A stretch of DNA of 64,000 bases. It comes from Actinoplanes derwentensis. Its GTDB lineage: Bacteria; Actinomycetota; Actinomycetes; Mycobacteriales; Micromonosporaceae. The notes under the pieces were generated by a model. It was not told the DNA's origin. It was given only the letters and a program-made list of their open reading frames with translations, and did no database searches. A program made the position numbers and the translations under genes. The stretch is taken from the NCBI RefSeq assembly GCF_900104725.1, contig NZ_LT629758.1:434001-498000 (forward strand). Direction: 5' to 3'. Below, piece by piece: positions 8,192-16,062 of the stretch (position 1 is the first letter of the stretch; every line of letters starts with the position of its first letter).

Positions 8192-8823
8192 AACCTCGGC
8201 TGTACGCCTTCGCCCACGCCGCCCTGGGCGGCTACCTACGCCGCTTCTGGCGTCCCGAAGTCACCGGCCTCGAAAACCTGCCGGCCGGCGGCGCCCTCCT
8301 CGCCGCCAACCACCTGTCCATCGGTGACCAGTTGTTCCTCGGGACGGTCACGCCACGGCACATCGCGTTCTGGGCCAAGTCCGAGTATTTCCACGGCGGC
8401 GGGCTCACCCAGCGGGTCGTCACCGGGCTGGGCGCCATCCCGGTCGAACGCGGCGGCGGGCCGGCCGCGCTCGCCGCCTTCGACGCGGCCATCCCGGTGC
8501 TGCGCGCCGGCGGCCTGGTCGCGGTCTTCCCGGAGGGCACCCGGTCGCCCGACGGGCGTCTCTACCGCGGGCGCACCGGTGTGGTCCGGCTCGCCCACCA
8601 GGCCGGGGTGCCGATCGTGCCGGTGGGCATCCGCGGCACCGACCGGCTGCGGCCACCCGGAGCCCGTTTCCCCCGGCGTCACCCGGTGAGTGTCGCGTTC
8701 GGCCCGGCCATCACGGTGACCGTCACCGCACCGGAGGACGTCCGTGCCCAGACCGACGACCTGATGGCGCGGATCCAGAGCCTGAGCACCCAGGAGTACG
8801 TCCCGCACTATGCCGTCAAATAG
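8188..8823 (+). CDS. 1-acyl-sn-glycerol-3-phosphate acyltransferase (PlsC-like)
   Basis: The 211-residue acyltransferase contains the H-x4-D catalytic motif as NHLSIGD (about residue 42) and the substrate-binding block VFPEGTRSPDG. It also has VPIVPVGIRGTDRL, the fourth conserved block of the PlsC family. It should transfer an acyl group to lysophosphatidic acid or a similar acceptor at the cytoplasmic membrane. Length is slightly short but complete. The start overlaps the TetR stop, placing it in a two-gene operon under that regulator. The next gene, an MFS transporter, converges on it with only six bases between the stops. Confidence 0.9.
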   Translation: MKPRLYAFAHAALGGYLRRFWRPEVTGLENLPAGGALLAANHLSIGDQLFLGTVTPRHIAFWAKSEYFHGGGLTQRVVTGLGAIPVERGGGPAALAAFDAAIPVLRAGGLVAVFPEGTRSPDGRLYRGRTGVVRLAHQAGVPIVPVGIRGTDRLRPPGARFPRRHPVSVAFGPAITVTVTAPEDVRAQTDDLMARIQSLSTQEYVPHYAVK

Positions 8824-8829
8824 CCCGGA

Positions 8830-10062
8830 TCAGACGGTGGCCGGTTCGGGTTGCGGTGCCGTGACCTGGCGTCGGCTGTCCAGGCGGAAACTGAGCAGGG
8901 ACAGCAGGAATCCGGTGATGGTCAGGCCTACGCCCAGCCACACCGAGGACAGGTAACCCCAGCCGGCGGCGATCACCGCGCCGCCCAGGGCCGCGCCGAT
9001 CGCGTTGGCGATGTTCAGAGACGACTGGTTGACCGCGGCGCCCATCAGCTGGGCGCCGGGAGCCACCGAGATCAGACGGGCCTGCAGCGCGGGGACGATG
9101 AACAGGGCGGCGGCGCCCACCAGGAACGCCCCGACGAACAGGCCGGCCGGGTGGGCGGCGGACAGGCCGAAGAAGACCGCCGATGCCAGCAGGCCACCGA
9201 AACCGATCAGGATGGCGCGCCGCAGATCGCGGTCGGCGGCCACGCCACCAGCGGCGATACCCACGGTCATGCCCAGGCCCATCACGGCCAGGACCCAGGG
9301 GACGGTGCTCTCGGACAGGCCGGCGACGTGCGTGGTGATCGGCGCGACGTAGGTGTTCATCGCGAAGAAACCGGCGGTACCGACGGCGACGGCCGCGGCC
9401 ACCAGCCAGACCTGCGGCGAACGGAAGGCCTGCAGTTCGGCGCGGGGTGAGCCGCCGGGCGAGGCTTCACTCGGCGGTACGGTCACCAGCACCGCGATCA
9501 GGCTCAGCGCGAAGACGGCCGCCACCGCGAGGTAGGCCGCCCGCCAGCCCTCGGCCTGCCCGAGCACCGTGATCAGCGGGACGCCGATCAGGTTCGCGGC
9601 GGTCAGCCCGCCGATCACGATCGACACCCCCTTGCCGTGGTTGCCGGGGCCGAGGATGTTGGCGGCCAGGATTCCGGCCGCGCCGAAGTAGGCGCCGTGG
9701 GCCAGCGCGGCGACGAACCGGGCGGTCAGGACCAGTTCGAACGTGGGCGCCAGTGCGGACGCGGTGGTGCCGATGACAAAAAGACCGAGCAGCGTCAGTA
9801 CGAGCCGGCGGCGTGGCACCCGGGCACTGAGCACCGCGATCGTCGGGGCGCCGGCGACGACACCGAGGGCGTAGATCGTGATCATCCAGCCGGTGCGGGC
9901 GAGGGCGTCCGGGATCGAGGCGGCGTACGACTCGGGCATCAGGTCGCGGGCCATCTCCGGCAGCAGCCCCATGGCCACGAACTCGGTCAGGCCCAGCGCG
10001 AACCCGCCCATCGACAGGGCAATCAGTGCCGCCCAACGGCGGCCGGCGGTCAGTGTCTCCAC
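8830..10062 (-). CDS. MFS exporter, DHA1 / AraJ-like
   Basis: The 410-residue protein has about twelve membrane helices. The first carries GGFALGLTEFVAMGLLPEMA, the hallmark N-terminus of AraJ/YdhP-type drug:proton antiporters, and the loop after helix 2 has LSARVPRRRLVL. It probably exports small hydrophobic compounds, sugars or nucleosides. Twelve bases upstream of the ATG lies a perfect LacI-type palindrome, and a second follows 26 bases further. The exporter is therefore probably controlled by the divergent LacI regulator. A truncated paralogue of its N-terminus lies between the two genes. Confidence 0.9.
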   Translation of the reverse strand: METLTAGRRWAALIALSMGGFALGLTEFVAMGLLPEMARDLMPESYAASIPDALARTGWMITIYALGVVAGAPTIAVLSARVPRRRLVLTLLGLFVIGTTASALAPTFELVLTARFVAALAHGAYFGAAGILAANILGPGNHGKGVSIVIGGLTAANLIGVPLITVLGQAEGWRAAYLAVAAVFALSLIAVLVTVPPSEASPGGSPRAELQAFRSPQVWLVAAAVAVGTAGFFAMNTYVAPITTHVAGLSESTVPWVLAVMGLGMTVGIAAGGVAADRDLRRAILIGFGGLLASAVFFGLSAAHPAGLFVGAFLVGAAALFIVPALQARLISVAPGAQLMGAAVNQSSLNIANAIGAALGGAVIAAGWGYLSSVWLGVGLTITGFLLSLLSFRLDSRRQVTAPQPEPATV

Positions 10063-10073
10063 ATCCCAGGACT

Positions 10074-10114
10074 CTAGAACGTTCTAGTCCGCGATGTGAA
10101 TAGAACGTTCTAGC
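10074..10114. promoter_or_regulatory. Paired LacI-type operators upstream of the MFS gene
   Basis: CTAGAACGTTCTAG (10074-10087) is a perfect 14-base palindrome with the central CG typical of LacI-family sites. TAGAACGTTCTAG recurs at 10101-10113. The two centres lie about 26 bases apart, immediately before the MFS start codon. Confidence 0.75.
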
Positions 10115-10322
10115 AATCACAGCCCACCCCGAACCCCGGCTCACCACACAGCCGAGGCCCGGTTCCCGTGTGCCGAGTCGGGGTGTATTCGTCGGGAAGC
10201 AGGGTCCGGGCCATCTCCGGAAGCAGGCCCATGGTGGCGAACTCGGTCAGGCCCAGTCCGAAACCGCCGAGGGCGAGCGCTGTCAGCGCAGCCCAGCGGC
10301 GTCCGGGGGTCAAGGTGTTCAC
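10110..10322 (-). pseudogene. Truncated MFS exporter gene (N-terminal fragment)
   Basis: From a GTG at 10322 the frame reads NTLTPGRRWAALTALALGG, then GLTEFATMGLLPEMARTLLPD. This matches the first 50 residues of the neighbouring complete MFS protein (METLTAGRRWAAL..., GLTEFVAMGLLPEMARDLMPE). Homology then ends, and the frame runs into unrelated residues and a stop near 10110. Many silent and replacement differences show this is an old paralogue or a displaced allele, not a fresh duplication. It retains its own operator pair upstream. Confidence 0.75.
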
Positions 10323-10333
10323 TGTCAGGGACC

Positions 10334-10372
10334 CTAGAACGTTCAAGATCAGGAGGGGATAGAACGTTCTAG
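10334..10372. promoter_or_regulatory. Second LacI-type operator pair, next to the LacI gene
   Basis: CTAGAACGTTCAAG (10334-10347) has one degenerate half. A perfect TAGAACGTTCTAG lies at 10360-10372. Spacing between centres is nearly that of the other pair, and the perfect copy ends 25 bases before the LacI start. Autoregulation of the LacI gene is likely. Confidence 0.7.
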
Positions 10373-10397
10373 CTTTCCCGCATCGTACGATCGGGGG

Positions 10398-11399
10398 ATG
10401 CGGTCAGGGGATAAGCGGACGACGCTCGCCGACGTGGCGGCTGAAGCGGGCGTGTCGGTGGCCCTGGTTTCGATCGTGATGCGCGGAGCGCCGGGCGCCG
10501 GGGCGGCCACCCGGGAGCGGGTCCAGGAGGTCGCGCACCGGCTCGGTTATCAGCCGGACAGCCGGGCCCGTCTGCTGCGCAGCGGCCGTAGCCGCCTGCT
10601 CGGGGTGGTCTTCGACGTGCGCCACCCGTTCCACCACGATCTGCTGACCGGGCTCTACGACGCGGCCGAGCGGGCCGGATATCAGCTCACGCTCAGCGCT
10701 GTCACGGCCCGGCGCGGCGAGCGTACGGCGGTCGGCGACCTGCTCCAGGACCGTTGCGAGGCGATCGTGCTCTTCGGCGGGGAACTGCGCAGTTCGGAGC
10801 TGGCATCGATCGCGGCGCGGCTGCCGGTGGTCGCGATGATGCGCGGGGTCCGCCGCAAGGATGTCGACGTGGTGCACAACGACGACGCGCTCGGTTCACA
10901 CCAGGCCGTCGACCATCTGGTGTCACTGGGCCACCGGCGGATCACTCACATCGACGGCGACAGCGTGCACGGTTCCGTCGAGCGCCGGACCGGTTACCAG
11001 GAGGCGATGCGGCGGCACGGCCTGGACCAGCACATCCGGGTGATCCCAGGCGGTGCCGGGGAGGACGACGGGGCCCGGGCCGCGGAGAAACTGCTGGCCG
11101 ACCCGCCGACCGCGGTGACCGTCTTCAACGACCTGGGCGCCACCGGGCTCCTCGACGTGCTGCATCGCAACGGGCTGCGGGTGCCGGGTGACGTGAGTGT
11201 GGTCGGTTACGACGACACCAGCCTGAGCCGGCTCGCGCACATCGACCTGACGACGATCGCCCAGGACGTGGACGCCATGGCGACCCGGGCGGTGCAGCGG
11301 GCCGTCGAGCGGATCGAGGGCACCCCCACCGGGCTGCGTTCGGTGATCATCGCGCCGCGACTGGTGGTGCGGGGAACCACGGGACCGCCGGCCGGGTGA
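10398..11399 (+). CDS. LacI-family transcriptional regulator
   Basis: The 333-residue regulator begins with the LacI helix-turn-helix (TTLADVAAEAGVSVALVSIV) and hinge helix (RLGYQPDSRARLLRSGRS). A periplasmic-binding-protein-like core follows (LGVVFDVRHPF, VGYDDTSLSRLAHIDLTTI). The hinge Leu and Asp contacts typical of LacI are retained. Four CG-centred palindromes nearby are the natural operators. The target is most likely the MFS exporter gene and itself. The ligand is unknown; carbohydrate-like effectors are usual for the family. ATG 10398 follows TCGGGGG. Confidence 0.92.
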   Translation: MRSGDKRTTLADVAAEAGVSVALVSIVMRGAPGAGAATRERVQEVAHRLGYQPDSRARLLRSGRSRLLGVVFDVRHPFHHDLLTGLYDAAERAGYQLTLSAVTARRGERTAVGDLLQDRCEAIVLFGGELRSSELASIAARLPVVAMMRGVRRKDVDVVHNDDALGSHQAVDHLVSLGHRRITHIDGDSVHGSVERRTGYQEAMRRHGLDQHIRVIPGGAGEDDGARAAEKLLADPPTAVTVFNDLGATGLLDVLHRNGLRVPGDVSVVGYDDTSLSRLAHIDLTTIAQDVDAMATRAVQRAVERIEGTPTGLRSVIIAPRLVVRGTTGPPAG

Positions 11400-11416
11400 A
11401 CGGGACCGTCCGGCCC

Positions 11417-11497
11417 GGTGGCCACGGGACCGGCGGGCCGGTGGCCACGGGACCGGCGGGCCGGTGGCCACGGGACCGGCGGGCCGGTGGCCACCGC
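11417..11497. repeat. 23-bp tandem repeat (3.5 copies) after the LacI gene
   Basis: The unit GGTGGCCACGGGACCGGCGG plus GCC starts at 11417, 11440, 11463 and 11486, the last copy partial. The unit includes the palindrome GTGGCCAC. The 23-base period would break any reading frame, so this is intergenic. The whole 11400-11658 space otherwise shows no gene. Confidence 0.8.
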
Positions 11498-11658
11498 ATT
11501 CGGCCCGGCGGTCGCGGGTCGGCCCGGTGTTCCGCCTACCTTGCGGGGCCGGGGCGGTGCCGTTTGGTGGAACGTACCGAAAACTGATGTTGATCTTCGG
11601 GAGGAACGACCGTGCCGGCGCCGCATCGACGGGGGGACGGCGGCGCCGGCACGGTGGA

Positions 11659-12315
11659 TCAGGACGTGGCCGTGGCGGTGGGCTTGAGGACCGAGCAGGT
11701 CTCGGTGGCCTTCTTGACGGTCGCGTCGGTGGTGTCGAGGTTCGCGGTGTCGGTGACGCCGTTCTCCTTCAGGCAGTTCTCGTAGGCGGCGTTGGCTCCG
11801 CCGCCGCCCTGGTTGCCGTTGCCGCCGCCGCGCTGACCGCCGCCGGCACCCATGCTCGGGCGGACCGAGGCGCACGCCTCCTGGGCCTTCGTCCAGGTCG
11901 CCTCGTCGACGCCGTCCGGCTTGCTGAAGCCACCGCCGCCGGGGAAGCCGCCGCCACCGCGCTGGCCTGCACTGCCGGAGGGGCGCGGCTGGCCGGACGG
12001 GCGGGCGCCGTTCCCGTCGGGGGCGCCGGACGGGCGGGCGCCGCCGCCGTCGGGAGCGCCGGACGGCCGGGTGCCGCCGTTGCCCATGCCGCCGCCGGGA
12101 CCACCGGACGGCATCGTGATGGTGACGCCGTTCTCGTTGAGACAACTGATGTATGCCGCGAACGCGGTGTTGCCGCCACCGTTCTGACCGGTGGTGCCGT
12201 TGCTGTCCGTGCTCGTCTCGTCCGTGCCGCTGCACGCCGCCGTGAACAGCAGGGCGACGGAGACCGCGAAGACGGCTGCGACGCTGCGATGCGCCTTCGA
12301 ACTGACCACCGGCAC
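11659..12315 (-). CDS. Lipoprotein with two CLxENGV modules and a Gly/Pro-rich centre
   Basis: The 218-residue protein has a lipoprotein signal (ALLFTAAC, lipobox TAAC near residue 28). Two similar modules follow: AAYISCLNENGVTITMP ... ACASVRP and AAYENCLKENGVTDT ... ETCSVLKP, joined by a Gly/Pro/Arg-rich spacer. The module, a Cys-containing C-[LM]-x-x-x-G-V motif with a second Cys downstream, is frequent in actinobacterial lipoproteins beside HlyD/MacB genes. Its role is unknown; a periplasmic accessory or sensor of the adjoining export system is plausible. GTG 12315 has AAGGAG seven bases upstream. It is divergent from the first HlyD-like gene. Confidence 0.75.
   Translation of the reverse strand: MPVVSSKAHRSVAAVFAVSVALLFTAACSGTDETSTDSNGTTGQNGGGNTAFAAYISCLNENGVTITMPSGGPGGGMGNGGTRPSGAPDGGGARPSGAPDGNGARPSGQPRPSGSAGQRGGGGFPGGGGFSKPDGVDEATWTKAQEACASVRPSMGAGGGQRGGGNGNQGGGGANAAYENCLKENGVTDTANLDTTDATVKKATETCSVLKPTATATS
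11993..12084 (-). repeat. 33-bp in-frame tandem repeat in the lipoprotein spacer
   Basis: CCGGACG recurs at 11993, 12026 and 12059. The encoded eleven-residue unit is roughly GGARPSGAPDG, repeated three times (GGTRPSGAPDG, GGARPSGAPDG, then a variant). The period keeps the frame. Confidence 0.65.
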
Positions 12316-12482
12316 TGTTGGGCTCCTTGTCGAGTAGATAACGCGGGGACTTGTGAAGGAAATAGCCCAGACCTGTGCGGAAGATCGGACGTTGCTAGGA
12401 GTTACCTAAGAACCGTCACCGGAGCTCCGAGGGAACTCCCAGGCGGGACCGAGCCGACGGCGAGGACCGATCAGCACACTCG

Positions 12483-13730
12483 GTGACCATGGGTGTTGCA
12501 CTGGCCGGTCGCCGGCGTTTGATCTGGCTCGCCGTGACGGTCGTCGTGCTCGCGTTGGTCGCCTTCGGCGTGGTTCGCGCGCTGACGGCCGGCGCGGCGG
12601 AGGACGAGACGAAGGCGGCCACGGTCGTCAAGGTCGACAAGGGGAAGGTCACCACCGAGGTCGCCACCACCGGCACGTTGCAGGCGGCGCAGACGCGGAG
12701 CCTGTCGTTCGCGGTGTCGGCCGAGGTCCAGACGGTGAAGGTGCGGGCCGGGAACACGGTGACCGCGGGGCAGGTCCTCGCCACCGTCGACGACGCGGAC
12801 GCGGCGGAGAAGGTGGACGACGCCACCGATGCGCTGGACGAGGCCTACGACAAGCTGGACGACGCCGAGTCGTCGTCGACCACCTCGACCTCCACAGGGT
12901 GCAACGTTGCCGCGGCGTACATCGAGGAGAGCGTGTCGCCGAGCCCGAGCCCTTCGGTGACCGCGACGCCCTCACCCAGCGCGACGACCGTGAAACCGAG
13001 TCCGACTCCGTCGAAGACCACCACCACGACCACTCGGCCGACGCAGCCCCGGGGCGGCGCTTCCTCGTCCTCGACGTGCGCGACGAGCGGTGGCGGCAGC
13101 CGGGGAAACAGCGGCGGCAGCAGCAGCACCGACGCCATCCTCAGCGCCCAGCAGCGGGTCAACGCCGCCAAGGTGACCCTGGAAGAGGCCGAGGAGGCTC
13201 TCGCCGGTACCCAGATCACCGCCCCGATCGCCGGGAAGATCCTCACGGTGAGCGGCAAGGTCGGTAGCAGCGCCAAATCCGGTTCGGCCTTCATCACCCT
13301 GGCCGACATTTACGACATGCAGATCAGCGCCGACTTCCCGGAAGCCGACGCCGATCACCTGGAGGTCACCCAGAAGGCGGTCGTCTCGCTCGCCGACCGG
13401 GCCGGTGAGACGTTCGACGCGACAGTGGTGCAGGTCGACCCGGTCGGGACCAGCGACGGCACGCTGACCCGGTTCGGGGTGGTGCTCTCCTTCGACGAGG
13501 CCCCGAAGGAACTGCTGGTCGGGCAGAGCGCCAACGTGCGGGTGACCACCGGCAGCAAGGAGAACGTGCTGCGTGTGCCCAGTACTGCGGTGCACGATGT
13601 CAGTGGCCAGGACGGCACCGTTCGCAAGGACGGCGCCGAGGTCAAGGTGAAGTTGGGGCTTCGCGGCGACCAGTACACCGAGATCACGTCCGGGCTCACC
13701 GAAGCGGACTCGGTATCGAAGTCCTGGTAG
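12483..13730 (+). CDS. HlyD/MacA-like adaptor protein with Ser/Thr/Pro-rich insert
   Basis: The 415-residue protein has one N-terminal membrane helix (LIWLAVTVVVLALVAFGVV) and a split biotinyl-lipoyl-like half (VKVRAGNTVTAGQVLATVDD; TQITAPIAGKILTVSGKVG). A beta-barrel region follows (VSLADRAGETFDATVVQVDP). Residues about 130-215, where Gram-negative adaptors have a coiled-coil hairpin, are instead a Ser/Thr/Pro/Gly-rich stretch with two Cys. The C-terminal region ends in ITSGLTEADSV, as in membrane-proximal domains. It should bridge the ABC permease to the cell wall space. GTG 12483 and ATG 12489 are both possible; neither has a strong ribosome site. Confidence 0.82.
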   Translation: MTMGVALAGRRRLIWLAVTVVVLALVAFGVVRALTAGAAEDETKAATVVKVDKGKVTTEVATTGTLQAAQTRSLSFAVSAEVQTVKVRAGNTVTAGQVLATVDDADAAEKVDDATDALDEAYDKLDDAESSSTTSTSTGCNVAAAYIEESVSPSPSPSVTATPSPSATTVKPSPTPSKTTTTTTRPTQPRGGASSSSTCATSGGGSRGNSGGSSSTDAILSAQQRVNAAKVTLEEAEEALAGTQITAPIAGKILTVSGKVGSSAKSGSAFITLADIYDMQISADFPEADADHLEVTQKAVVSLADRAGETFDATVVQVDPVGTSDGTLTRFGVVLSFDEAPKELLVGQSANVRVTTGSKENVLRVPSTAVHDVSGQDGTVRKDGAEVKVKLGLRGDQYTEITSGLTEADSVSKSW

Positions 13731-13774
13731 CCCGTTCATAGCTGATTCAAAGAAAACGCTGATAGTTCTGTACG

Positions 13775-14521
13775 GTGCATTCCGATACCCGTAGCTCTCT
13801 GACAGTGGCCGACTCCGCGGCACGGCCGTCCCGTGTCCTGGTCGTCGACGACGAGCCGAACATCTCCGCGCTGCTCAGCGCGACACTGCGGCTGGTCGCC
13901 TTCGATGTGCGGGTCGCCGAGTCGGGGCACGGAGCTCTTCTGGCGGTGCAGGAGTTCGAGCCGGATCTGATCGTCCTGGACGTGATGCTTCCGGACCTCG
14001 ACGGGATCGAGGTGGCCCGGCGGTTGCGTGCCGCCGGACATCGGGTCCCGGTCCTGTTCCTCACGGCCAGAGACGCGGTGGAGGATCGCATCCTGGGACT
14101 GTCGGCCGGCGCGGATGACTACGTCACCAAGCCGTTCAGTCTCGAGGAGGTCGTGCTACGGATACGCGCGATCCTGCGCCGCAGCCAGCCGGAGGAGCAG
14201 GAGGACACCGGGGTCCTGCGGTACGCGGACCTGGAACTGGACGAGGACGCCCACGAGGTGCGGCGCTCGGGCCGGCTGATCGAGTTGTCGCCGACCGAGT
14301 TCAACCTGCTGCGCTACCTGATGATCAACGCGGGCCGGGTGGTCAGCAAGGCACAGATCCTGGACCGGGTGTGGAAGTACGACTTCGGGGGCGACGGCCG
14401 CATCGTGGAGTCCTACGTCTACTACCTGCGTCGCAAGATCGACCGGACCGATCCGCCGCTGATCCACACGGTGCGGGGAGTGGGGTACGCCCTGCGTCTG
14501 CCTCGAAACGGCGAGGAGTGA
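13775..14521 (+). CDS. OmpR-family response regulator
   Basis: The 248-residue protein has a receiver domain with acidic pocket VVDDEP, phospho-acceptor Asp69 in LIVLDVMLPD, and the conserved Lys in DYVTKPFS. A winged-helix DNA-binding domain follows (ELSPTEFNLLRYLMINAGRV ... RIVESYVYYLRRKID ... HTVRGVGYAL). It pairs with the kinase encoded by the overlapping downstream gene (GTGA overlap at 14518-14521). Position inside the export locus suggests it controls these transporter genes. The GTG start at 13775 has no obvious ribosome site, so the message may be leaderless. Confidence 0.93.
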   Translation: MHSDTRSSLTVADSAARPSRVLVVDDEPNISALLSATLRLVAFDVRVAESGHGALLAVQEFEPDLIVLDVMLPDLDGIEVARRLRAAGHRVPVLFLTARDAVEDRILGLSAGADDYVTKPFSLEEVVLRIRAILRRSQPEEQEDTGVLRYADLELDEDAHEVRRSGRLIELSPTEFNLLRYLMINAGRVVSKAQILDRVWKYDFGGDGRIVESYVYYLRRKIDRTDPPLIHTVRGVGYALRLPRNGEE

Positions 14522-15996
14522 TCCCCTGGCGTTTTTGGACCCTCAAGTCCCGACTCGTCCTTGTCGTCGCCGTTTTGTCTGGTGTGGCACTGATTGTGGC
14601 CAACATCGTCGGCGTGCTGCTGATCCGGAAATATCTGGAAGACCGCATCGACGACCAGCTTGTCGGGATAAGTCGGCCGTTATCGGATTCGTCGCCGGGA
14701 GGTGGTCTCGGCGGCCCCCGCCCCGGCCGCTTCCGTGGCCTCGGCCCCGATCAGATCATGTACTTCTTCACGGTCGACGGGGCGCTGGACACCACCCGAA
14801 GCTCGCCGACCGACGAGACCCGGCCCCCCGCCTCGGCCTCGGGGACGTCTGGTGTGCCTTACACGGTGTCGACGGTTGCCGGGTCGGACTGGCGGGTGCT
14901 GACGGTCGACGTCGGCGACACCGGGGAGCGAGCCCTGATCGGCTACTCCCTGGTCGAGGTCGAACAGACCACCGAGCAACTGATCCTGATCGATGTCGGC
15001 GTGATGATGCTGCTGCTCACGGCACTCGGCTTCGGCGCGGCTTTCGTGGTCCGGCTCGGCCTGCGCCCGCTCACCGAGATGGAGAAGGTGGCCGCCGACA
15101 TCTCCGGCGGCAGCCTGTCCGGGCGGGTGCCGGACACCGATCCGCACACCGAACCGGGCCGTCTCGGGCTGGCCCTGAACGCGATGCTCACCCGGATCGA
15201 GGCCGAGGTCGACGCCCGGACCGCCTCCGAGCACCGATTGCGGCAGTTCGTCGCCGACGCCTCCCACGAACTGCGCACCCCGCTCACCTCGATCCGCGGC
15301 TGGGCCGAGCTGTACCGCCGTGGCGGCGCCCCGCCCGGCCCGCAACTGGACGAGACGATGGGCCGCATCGAATCCGAGTCGGCCCGGATGGCGGTGCTGG
15401 TCGAAGACCTGCTGCGACTGGCCCGGATGGATCAGCAGCGCACCCTGGACCTGCGCCGGGTGGACCTCCTCGAAATCGCCGCGGACACCATCCGGGACGC
15501 GCACGCCCGGATGCCGGGCCGTCAGGTGCTGCTCGCCGGGCTCCGCGACGACGAGGACACCTTCGAGCCGGCCACCGTGCTGGGCGACGATCACGGGTTG
15601 CGGCAGGTGGCCACCAACCTGGTCGCCAACGCGCTCAACCACACACCCTCCAACACCATTGTTACGGTACGGGTGGGTCTAGCCCTCTTCGACGCGGCGG
15701 ATCAGGCGGCGATCCGTTCCGGTCCGGTCACGTGGCGTGACGGCGATCGGATGGCCGTCCTGGAAGTCTGCGACGATGGTCCCGGAGTCGCGCCCGAACA
15801 CGCACCCCGTGTCTTCGAACGTCTCTACCGGGCCGATTCGAGCCGTTCCCGCTCCAAAGGCGGCGGTTCCGGGCTGGGCCTGGCGATCGTGACCGCGATC
15901 GTGCAGGTGCACGGCGGGTGGGTGGAGTTGCGGGAGACACCCGGCGGCGGGGCCACCTTCCGGGTGATCCTCCCCGCAGTCGGTGACTCGCCGTGA
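14518..15996 (+). CDS. Sensor histidine kinase
   Basis: The 492-residue membrane kinase has helix 1 at about 7-33, an extracytoplasmic loop rich in Gly/Pro/Ser, helix 2 at about 155-180, and a HAMP domain. The H-box is FVADASHELRTPLTS (His250), followed by an N-box (LRQVATNLVANALNHTPS) and ATP-lid motifs DDGPGVAP and GSGLGLAIV. It should autophosphorylate in response to an envelope signal and pass phosphate to the upstream regulator. Translational coupling through GTGA supports the pairing. The gene is followed by the second adaptor gene after 66 bases. Confidence 0.93.
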   Translation: MIPWRFWTLKSRLVLVVAVLSGVALIVANIVGVLLIRKYLEDRIDDQLVGISRPLSDSSPGGGLGGPRPGRFRGLGPDQIMYFFTVDGALDTTRSSPTDETRPPASASGTSGVPYTVSTVAGSDWRVLTVDVGDTGERALIGYSLVEVEQTTEQLILIDVGVMMLLLTALGFGAAFVVRLGLRPLTEMEKVAADISGGSLSGRVPDTDPHTEPGRLGLALNAMLTRIEAEVDARTASEHRLRQFVADASHELRTPLTSIRGWAELYRRGGAPPGPQLDETMGRIESESARMAVLVEDLLRLARMDQQRTLDLRRVDLLEIAADTIRDAHARMPGRQVLLAGLRDDEDTFEPATVLGDDHGLRQVATNLVANALNHTPSNTIVTVRVGLALFDAADQAAIRSGPVTWRDGDRMAVLEVCDDGPGVAPEHAPRVFERLYRADSSRSRSKGGGSGLGLAIVTAIVQVHGGWVELRETPGGGATFRVILPAVGDSP

Positions 15997-16062
15997 GTTT
16001 TTGAGCTGGCTCCCAGGTTGCGCCGAAGCTCCTCATAGCACTGCACTCCAGAGTGTGCAGCC

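Noticed and set aside
11417..11497. Possible CRISPR array
   Set aside because: The 23-base units are directly adjacent with no spacers; no cas gene is in the window.
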